The notes beneath the pieces were generated by a model, which was given only the letters and a program-made list of their open reading frames with translations, ran no database searches and had not been told where the DNA came from. The position numbers and the translations under genes were made by a program. A DNA stretch of 9,527 nucleotides from Thermodesulfovibrionales bacterium (GTDB taxonomy: Bacteria > Nitrospirota > Thermodesulfovibrionia > Thermodesulfovibrionales > UBA1546): assembly GCA_919901705.1 (NCBI GenBank), contig CAKKPR010000311.1, forward strand, positions 1-9,527. The letters are read 5' to 3'. The first letter of the stretch is position 1. The number at the start of each line of letters is the position of its first letter. Shown here one piece after another: positions 4,953 to 9,527 of this stretch.

Positions 4953-7900
4953 ATGCACCAACATTCGGATTATGTCCCCCTTCACCTGCATACAGAATAC
5001 AGCCTATTAGACGGGGCCCTGAAGATAAGCGAGCTGATTGAGCTGGCATCCCATTACAGAATGCCGGCAGTTGCCATTACTGACCACGGGAATCTTTTTG
5101 GCGCTGTTGAGTTTTATAAGAAGGTCTCAAAGGCAGGGATAAAACCGATTATCGGCTGTGAGGTCTATGTTGCCTCCAAAAGCCGCTTTGATAAAGAAAA
5201 AACCGATGCGTCAGAGACATCTTTTCATCTTATCCTCCTGGCAAAGGACAACAATGGATACAAAAATCTTGTTACGCTCGTGACAAAGGCGTATACAGAA
5301 GGCTTTTACTATAAACCCAGGATAGACAGGACTCTTCTCGAGCAATACAGCGGCGGGCTTATCGGCCTCACCTCCTGCCTTAAAGGAGAGGTGCCTTATT
5401 ATCTTCAGAGAGGTTCAATAGACAAGGCAAGGGAAATCGCGCTTGAGTATAAACATATATTAGGTCCTGAAAATTTCTATATAGAGATACAGAATAACGG
5501 GCTTGCAGAGCAGGAGAAGGTGAACGTAAAGCTCGTAGAGCTTGCAAAAGAGCTGCACATAGGCCTGGTTGCCACCAATGACTGCCACTACCTGAAAAAA
5601 GAGGATGCGCGGGCCCATGACATATTGCTGTGCATACAGACAGGCAAAACCGTTGCGGATGAGAGCAGGCTGAAGTTCAGCTCTGACGGTTTCTACTTCA
5701 AATCTCCTGACGAGATGAAGGCATATTTCAAAGAACTTCCCGACGCTATTTTGAATACAAGGGCCATTGCAGAAAAATGTAATGTGGATTTTAAGCTCGG
5801 CACAACACTCTTGCCGTCATATACAACAGAATCCGATATTTCTCCCGACGCCTTGCTTGAACAAAAAGCCCGGGCGGGAATGCTTGAAAAATTTGGCTCG
5901 CAGCCTTCTGAAATTTATATGGAAAGACTGAAAAGAGAGATCAGCATAATAAAAAAAATGGGCTATTCTTCGTATTTCCTTATAGTCTGGGATTTTATAT
6001 CCCATGCAAGAAAAAAAGGGATTCCCGTTGGGCCGGGCAGGGGTTCCGCTGCAGGAAGCCTCGTTTCTTATTGCCTTGATATTACAGAGCTGGACCCACT
6101 CAAATATGGCCTCCTTTTCGAAAGATTTCTCAATCCTGAAAGAATAAGCATGCCTGATATTGACGTTGATTTCTGCAAAGACAGAAGGGCAGAAGTAATT
6201 TCATATGTTTCAGAAAAATACGGCACAGACCATGTCGCCCAGATAATAACCTTTGGCACTATGGCTGCAAAGGCCGCAATACGGGATGTTGGACGGGCGC
6301 TGGACCTGCCCTATGCCGATGTTGACAAAATTGCAAAGCTCGTTCCTAACACACTCAATATTACAATTGATGATGCCTTGCATGCAGAACCTCAGCTCAA
6401 GGGTTTGTACGACAATAACCAAAAGGTAAAAGAGCTTCTTGACATTGCAAAGAGACTCGAGGGGCTTTGCAGGCATGCCTCAACGCATGCTGCAGGGGTT
6501 GTTATATCTCCAAGGCCCCTGACAGATTACACGCCGCTGTATAAAAACACTTCCGACGGAAGCATAACAACACAATTTGACATGGGCGCTGTTGAGAGTA
6601 TCGGCCTCCTGAAGTTTGACTTCCTCGGCCTTAAAACTCTCACTCTCCTGGAAAAGGCATTGCTCTATATAAAGAACAGCGGTTCTGAGCTGTCCCTGAA
6701 AAATATCCCTCTGGATGATTCAAAAACCTATGAGCTACTGTGTTCGGGGCAGACAACAGGGGTCTTCCAGCTTGAAAGTTCCGGAATGCGCGACATACTT
6801 CTCAGGATGCGGCCAGCAAGATTTGAAGACCTCATAGCGCTCGTGGCCCTTTACAGGCCGGGCCCTATGGCATGGATAGATGATTTTATAAAGCGGAAAA
6901 ACAAAGAGGCAAAGGTCCCCTATGCAATGCCCCAATTGAAAGAAATCCTTGATGAAACCTATGGAATAATTATCTATCAGGAACAGGTCATGTTGATTGC
7001 CAATAAGATAGCTAATTTTTCCATGGGGCAGGCAGACATACTCAGAAAAGCCATGGGCAAAAAACAGCCTGAAGAAATGGAGAGGCTTAAAGAGGCGTTC
7101 ATAAAAGGGGCTGTTGCAAATAAGATCCCGGAGAAAAAGGCAAAAGAGCTATTTGAAAAAATGGAGCCCTTCGCGATGTATGGATTTAACAAATCACATT
7201 CAGCTGCTTATGCCTATATTGCCTATCAGACAGCATATCTTAAGGCGCACTATCCTGTTGAGTTTATGGCTGCCACTCTCAGCACTGAGATGGACAATAC
7301 CGATAAGATCGTCCATTTTATTGCGGAATGCAGAAATATGTCCATACAAATCCTTCCTCCTGACATAAACCTGAGCGGAAGGGAATTTAAGGTAATAGGC
7401 AATTCCATAAGGTTCGGGCTTGAGGCTGTTAAGGGTGTTGGCTCCGCTGCCATAGAATCAATCCTCGAAACTAAAGATAAGAATGGCCCTTTTCTGTCCA
7501 TGGAAGATTTCCTCAAAAGAGTAGACACGAGAAAGGTGAATAAAAAGGTACTGGAAAATCTTATAAAAGCCGGCGCCTTCGATTCCCTCGGGATGACACG
7601 GGCAAGCGCCATGTCCTTTATCCATGACTCTCTTAACGGGACGCATTCCCGCAATGCGGGCCAGCAAAGCATTTTCGGCTCTCAGGAGGAAACTGAAATA
7701 ATTAAAGAATGGGATGAAATGGAAACCCTCACTTATGAAAAAGAGTCCCTCGGTTTTTATATTACAGGTCATCCGCTCATGAAATACAGGGAGAAGCTCT
7801 CAGCCCTGCATATAAAGCGGACTTCTGAGATTGAGGCCCTCGGTGACAGAGAAGAGGTCAGGGTTGCCGGGGTCATAAGCGCCATAAAAAAATTCCAGAA

Positions 7901-8345
7901 GCGGGGCACTTCAGAAACAATGGCATATTTTACGCTTGAGGACGAGTTAGGAAATATTGAGGCCATCGTATTCCCGGAACTTTACAGAAACAGTTTGGAG
8001 CTGCTCAAAAAGGACATGCCTATAATTGTAAAAGGAATAGTAGACCGGACAGAAAAAGGCACAAAACTCATTTCAAACGAGATAGCAAAGATAGAAAGCC
8101 TTCTTTCTAAAAATGGCTTAAAATGCGAAATTAGTATAAAATATCCTGTTGCAAACAGCCTGAATCTTCAGGATCTGAGGCAAATGCTCTCAGGCAACTC
8201 AGGGAGCTGCCCTTTATATCTTAGGATAGAACTGCAGGACTCTCAGGTATTTTTAGCCACAGGACTTCAGATAGAGCCTAGCAGCCCGCTGATAGATAAA
8301 CTTGAAGGATTGTTAGGGAAAGGAGCAGTAAGAATAACAAGTTGA
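4953..8345 (+). CDS. dnaE: DNA polymerase III subunit alpha
   Basis: The replicative polymerase alpha subunit (EC 2.7.7.7), 1130 aa from the ATG at 4953. The N-terminal PHP domain (about residues 8-215) starts VPLHLHTEYSLLDG. All nine metal ligands known from Thermus DnaE have counterparts: H11, H13, D20, H45, E70, H92, C142, D210 and H212. The polymerase core has GPGRGSAAGSL (360-370), catalytic D402 and D404 in PDIDVDFC, and D556 in KFDFLGL. It is followed by RPGPM, YQEQVM and a tandem HhH region (about 820-840). QQSIF at 904-908 fits the internal beta-clamp binding pentapeptide. An OB fold (about 968-1042) and a C-terminal tau-binding-type region end it. A TTG at 4923 is in frame, but it adds ten non-family residues and overlaps the likely -35 box. 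It is followed by accA, as in E. coli. Confidence 0.97.
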   Translation: MHQHSDYVPLHLHTEYSLLDGALKISELIELASHYRMPAVAITDHGNLFGAVEFYKKVSKAGIKPIIGCEVYVASKSRFDKEKTDASETSFHLILLAKDNNGYKNLVTLVTKAYTEGFYYKPRIDRTLLEQYSGGLIGLTSCLKGEVPYYLQRGSIDKAREIALEYKHILGPENFYIEIQNNGLAEQEKVNVKLVELAKELHIGLVATNDCHYLKKEDARAHDILLCIQTGKTVADESRLKFSSDGFYFKSPDEMKAYFKELPDAILNTRAIAEKCNVDFKLGTTLLPSYTTESDISPDALLEQKARAGMLEKFGSQPSEIYMERLKREISIIKKMGYSSYFLIVWDFISHARKKGIPVGPGRGSAAGSLVSYCLDITELDPLKYGLLFERFLNPERISMPDIDVDFCKDRRAEVISYVSEKYGTDHVAQIITFGTMAAKAAIRDVGRALDLPYADVDKIAKLVPNTLNITIDDALHAEPQLKGLYDNNQKVKELLDIAKRLEGLCRHASTHAAGVVISPRPLTDYTPLYKNTSDGSITTQFDMGAVESIGLLKFDFLGLKTLTLLEKALLYIKNSGSELSLKNIPLDDSKTYELLCSGQTTGVFQLESSGMRDILLRMRPARFEDLIALVALYRPGPMAWIDDFIKRKNKEAKVPYAMPQLKEILDETYGIIIYQEQVMLIANKIANFSMGQADILRKAMGKKQPEEMERLKEAFIKGAVANKIPEKKAKELFEKMEPFAMYGFNKSHSAAYAYIAYQTAYLKAHYPVEFMAATLSTEMDNTDKIVHFIAECRNMSIQILPPDINLSGREFKVIGNSIRFGLEAVKGVGSAAIESILETKDKNGPFLSMEDFLKRVDTRKVNKKVLENLIKAGAFDSLGMTRASAMSFIHDSLNGTHSRNAGQQSIFGSQEETEIIKEWDEMETLTYEKESLGFYITGHPLMKYREKLSALHIKRTSEIEALGDREEVRVAGVISAIKKFQKRGTSETMAYFTLEDELGNIEAIVFPELYRNSLELLKKDMPIIVKGIVDRTEKGTKLISNEIAKIESLLSKNGLKCEISIKYPVANSLNLQDLRQMLSGNSGSCPLYLRIELQDSQVFLATGLQIEPSSPLIDKLEGLLGKGAVRITS

Positions 8346-8395
8346 AAGTTCAGAGTGTACAGTGAAAAGTTAAGGAATTTAATTTTCTTGACTTT

Positions 8396-8430
8396 AACTT
8401 TTAACTTTTAACTTTTAACTTTTAACTTTT
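8396..8430 (+). repeat. Heptanucleotide tandem repeat (AACTTTT x5) before accA
   Basis: Five perfect, uninterrupted copies of AACTTTT, preceded by a shortened copy (ACTTT, 8391-8395), end exactly at the base before the accA ATG. AAAAGTTAA at 8365-8373 is the reverse complement of the repeat junction, so a weak A/T-rich hairpin can form. TTGACT (8388-8393), a good -35 match, directly precedes the array, but no well-spaced -10 is seen. The array occupies the place where a ribosome site should be. Perfect short arrays like this tend to change copy number by slippage. Confidence 0.85.
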
Positions 8431-9405
8431 ATGAGATACTATCTTGAATTTGAGAAGCCGATAGAAGAGCTTGAGCTTAAAATAGAGGAACTTAAACTTC
8501 TTTCCGACAGGAAAGATATGGATATTACCTCGGCAGTAAAAAAGCTCGAGAAAAAGGCGAAAGAACTGCGTTCAGAGATATTTTCCAACCTGACCCCATG
8601 GCAGAAAACGCTTCTTGCAAGGCATCCTGACAGGCCCTATACCCTTGACTACATAAACCTTCTATCTAAGGATTTTATAGAGCTTCACGGTGATAGAAGA
8701 TTTGCCGATGACCCTGCCATAGTGGGCGGTTTTGCAACAATAAACGGGGCCTCAATCATGCTTATAGGCCATCAGAAAGGCAGGGGTACGAAAGAAAGGA
8801 TATACAGGAATTTCGGACAACCTCAGCCTGAAGGTTACAGAAAAGCCCTTCGGCTCATGAAGCTTGCCGAAAGGTTCAAAAAACCTATAGTTACATTTAT
8901 TGATACACCCGGCGCCTATCCCGGCATAGGCGCAGAGGAGCGCGGACAGTCAGAAGCAATTGCAACAAATCTGATGGAGATGTCGCGGATAAAAACTCCC
9001 ATAACCTCCGTTGTTATCGGAGAAGGCGGGAGCGGCGGTGCGCTTGCACTGGGAGTTGCCGACAGAATCTATATGCTGGAACATTCTGTTTATTCAGTTA
9101 TATCGCCTGAGGGCTGTGCAGCAATACTATGGAAAAAAAATGGGGATATAGATTCAAAAGAGTTTTCAAAGGCTGCGGATGCGCTCAGGCTGACTGCTCA
9201 GGACCTTATCGGGTTCAAGGTAATCGATGACATTATACCCGAACCCCTGGGCGGCGCTCACAGAGACCCCGAGGCAGTAGCAAAAAATATTTTAGAGATA
9301 ATACTGAAAGCAACTGAAGAACTAAGCGCTAAGACTACAGGAAAACTAACAGAAGAAAGATATAAACGGCTGCGGAAGATTGGCAGTTTCGGAGACAATG
9401 GATAA
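8431..9405 (+). CDS. accA: Acetyl-CoA carboxylase carboxyltransferase subunit alpha
   Basis: AccA pairs with AccD to transfer CO2 from carboxybiotin (on AccB) to acetyl-CoA, giving malonyl-CoA for fatty acid synthesis (EC 2.1.3.15). At 324 aa it is the usual length and is collinear with the E. coli protein. A charged N-terminal helix (about residues 8-50) is followed by ARHPDRPYTLDYI (63-75), HQKGRGTKER (114-123), EGYRKALRLMKLAERF (134-149), FIDTPGAYPGIGAEERGQ (156-173) and the oxyanion-loop region GEGGSGGALALG (197-208), then SVISPEGCA and IIPEPLGGAHR near the end. The ATG at 8431 gives the family N-terminus (LEFEKPIEELE). No Shine-Dalgarno site exists because an AACTTTT array abuts the start. 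The gene is 85 bp after dnaE and may be co-transcribed with it. accD is not in this window. Confidence 0.97.
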   Translation: MRYYLEFEKPIEELELKIEELKLLSDRKDMDITSAVKKLEKKAKELRSEIFSNLTPWQKTLLARHPDRPYTLDYINLLSKDFIELHGDRRFADDPAIVGGFATINGASIMLIGHQKGRGTKERIYRNFGQPQPEGYRKALRLMKLAERFKKPIVTFIDTPGAYPGIGAEERGQSEAIATNLMEMSRIKTPITSVVIGEGGSGGALALGVADRIYMLEHSVYSVISPEGCAAILWKKNGDIDSKEFSKAADALRLTAQDLIGFKVIDDIIPEPLGGAHRDPEAVAKNILEIILKATEELSAKTTGKLTEERYKRLRKIGSFGDNG

Positions 9406-9429
9406 AGCTTATTGAACAGTTTTTAAATT

Positions 9430-9457
9430 TTGACTTGTAATTTTGCAGTTTTATTTT
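9430..9457 (+). promoter_or_regulatory. Possible tRNA-Leu promoter
   Basis: TTGACT (9430-9435) and TATTTT (9452-9457, 4 of 6 to the -10 consensus) have a 16-bp spacer, within the 68-bp gap between accA and the tRNA. The predicted start is about 10 nt before the mature 5' end. In such AT-rich sequence, chance matches are likely. Confidence 0.3.
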
Positions 9458-9473
9458 AGATTTTTCAAGGTGC

Positions 9474-9527
9474 GCCGGTGTGGTGGAACTGGCAGACGCG
9501 CCGGACTCAAAATCCGGTCTGGGCAAC
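9474..9527 (+). tRNA. tRNA-Leu(CAA), 3' part cut by window edge
   Basis: The 5' acceptor strand is GCCGGTG (9474-9480), then T8 G9 and the D arm GTGGAACTGGCAGACGC, which is typical of bacterial tRNA-Leu. The anticodon stem CCGGA/TCCGG (9501-9505 with 9513-9517) encloses the loop CTCAAAA; the anticodon CAA (9508-9510) reads UUG. The sequence then enters the long variable arm of a class II tRNA (CTGGGCAAC) and stops at the window end, so the T arm, 3' acceptor strand and any encoded CCA cannot be seen. Confidence 0.93.

Noticed and set aside
8346..8430. Intrinsic terminator after dnaE.
   Set aside because: The only pairing is the weak A/T-rich AAAAGTTAA with the heptamer array, with no GC-rich stem.
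1..9527. A previously undescribed multi-gene defence or metabolic system.
   Set aside because: Every gene falls in a known family and the order is ordinary; novelty is limited to the small elements listed in the findings.

Overview
The window reads as a chromosomal housekeeping region of a moderately AT-rich, Gram-negative-type bacterium. The protein styles (membrane-anchored HtrA with two PDZ domains, PIN-TRAM protein next to ispD/ispF, DnaE with a complete PHP metal site) and the small palindromic repeats suggest Nitrospirota or a deltaproteobacterial-like lineage. That placement is an inference from memory of such genomes; no marker gene here proves it. No CRISPR array, phage gene, transposase or evidently new multi-gene system is visible. 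The unusual content is in small repeats, start-site architecture and one toxin-antitoxin pair.

Layout. Positions 1-68 hold only ambiguous ends of possible reading frames. Positions 69-207 hold a non-coding nested palindromic (MITE/REP-like) element. On the minus strand, a DUF433 antitoxin (551-859) and a DUF5615 PIN-like toxin (229-558) overlap by 8 bp and have their own promoter with a palindrome in its spacer. Upstream of them, also on the minus strand, is a four-gene run transcribed in the order htrA/degP-type protease (3340-4809), YacL-like PIN-TRAM membrane protein (2284-3276), ispD (1420-2175), ispF (953-1423). The last two overlap by 4 bp (ATGA). A second REP-like palindrome sits just upstream of ispD, and a GC-rich palindromic segment is inserted in frame inside ispD.

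A short divergent intergenic region (4810-4952) holds a good minus-strand promoter for the protease, a strong 9-bp hairpin, and a plausible plus-strand promoter for dnaE. Both promoters predict transcripts beginning at or within a few bases of the start codon. On the plus strand follow dnaE (4953-8345), five perfect copies of a 7-bp repeat (8396-8430) that abut the next start codon, accA (8431-9405), and the first part of a tRNA-Leu(CAA) gene running off the right edge (9474-9527).

How the genes work together. IspD and IspF are the third and fifth enzymes of the MEP isoprenoid pathway. HtrA is an envelope protein-quality-control protease. The YacL-like protein is a putative membrane-tethered RNase/RNA-binding protein that often travels with ispD. 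DnaE is the replicative polymerase alpha subunit. AccA is the carboxyltransferase alpha subunit that makes malonyl-CoA for fatty acids, and dnaE-accA adjacency is also seen in Escherichia coli. The TA pair is an accessory module between the isop­renoid operon and a repeat element.
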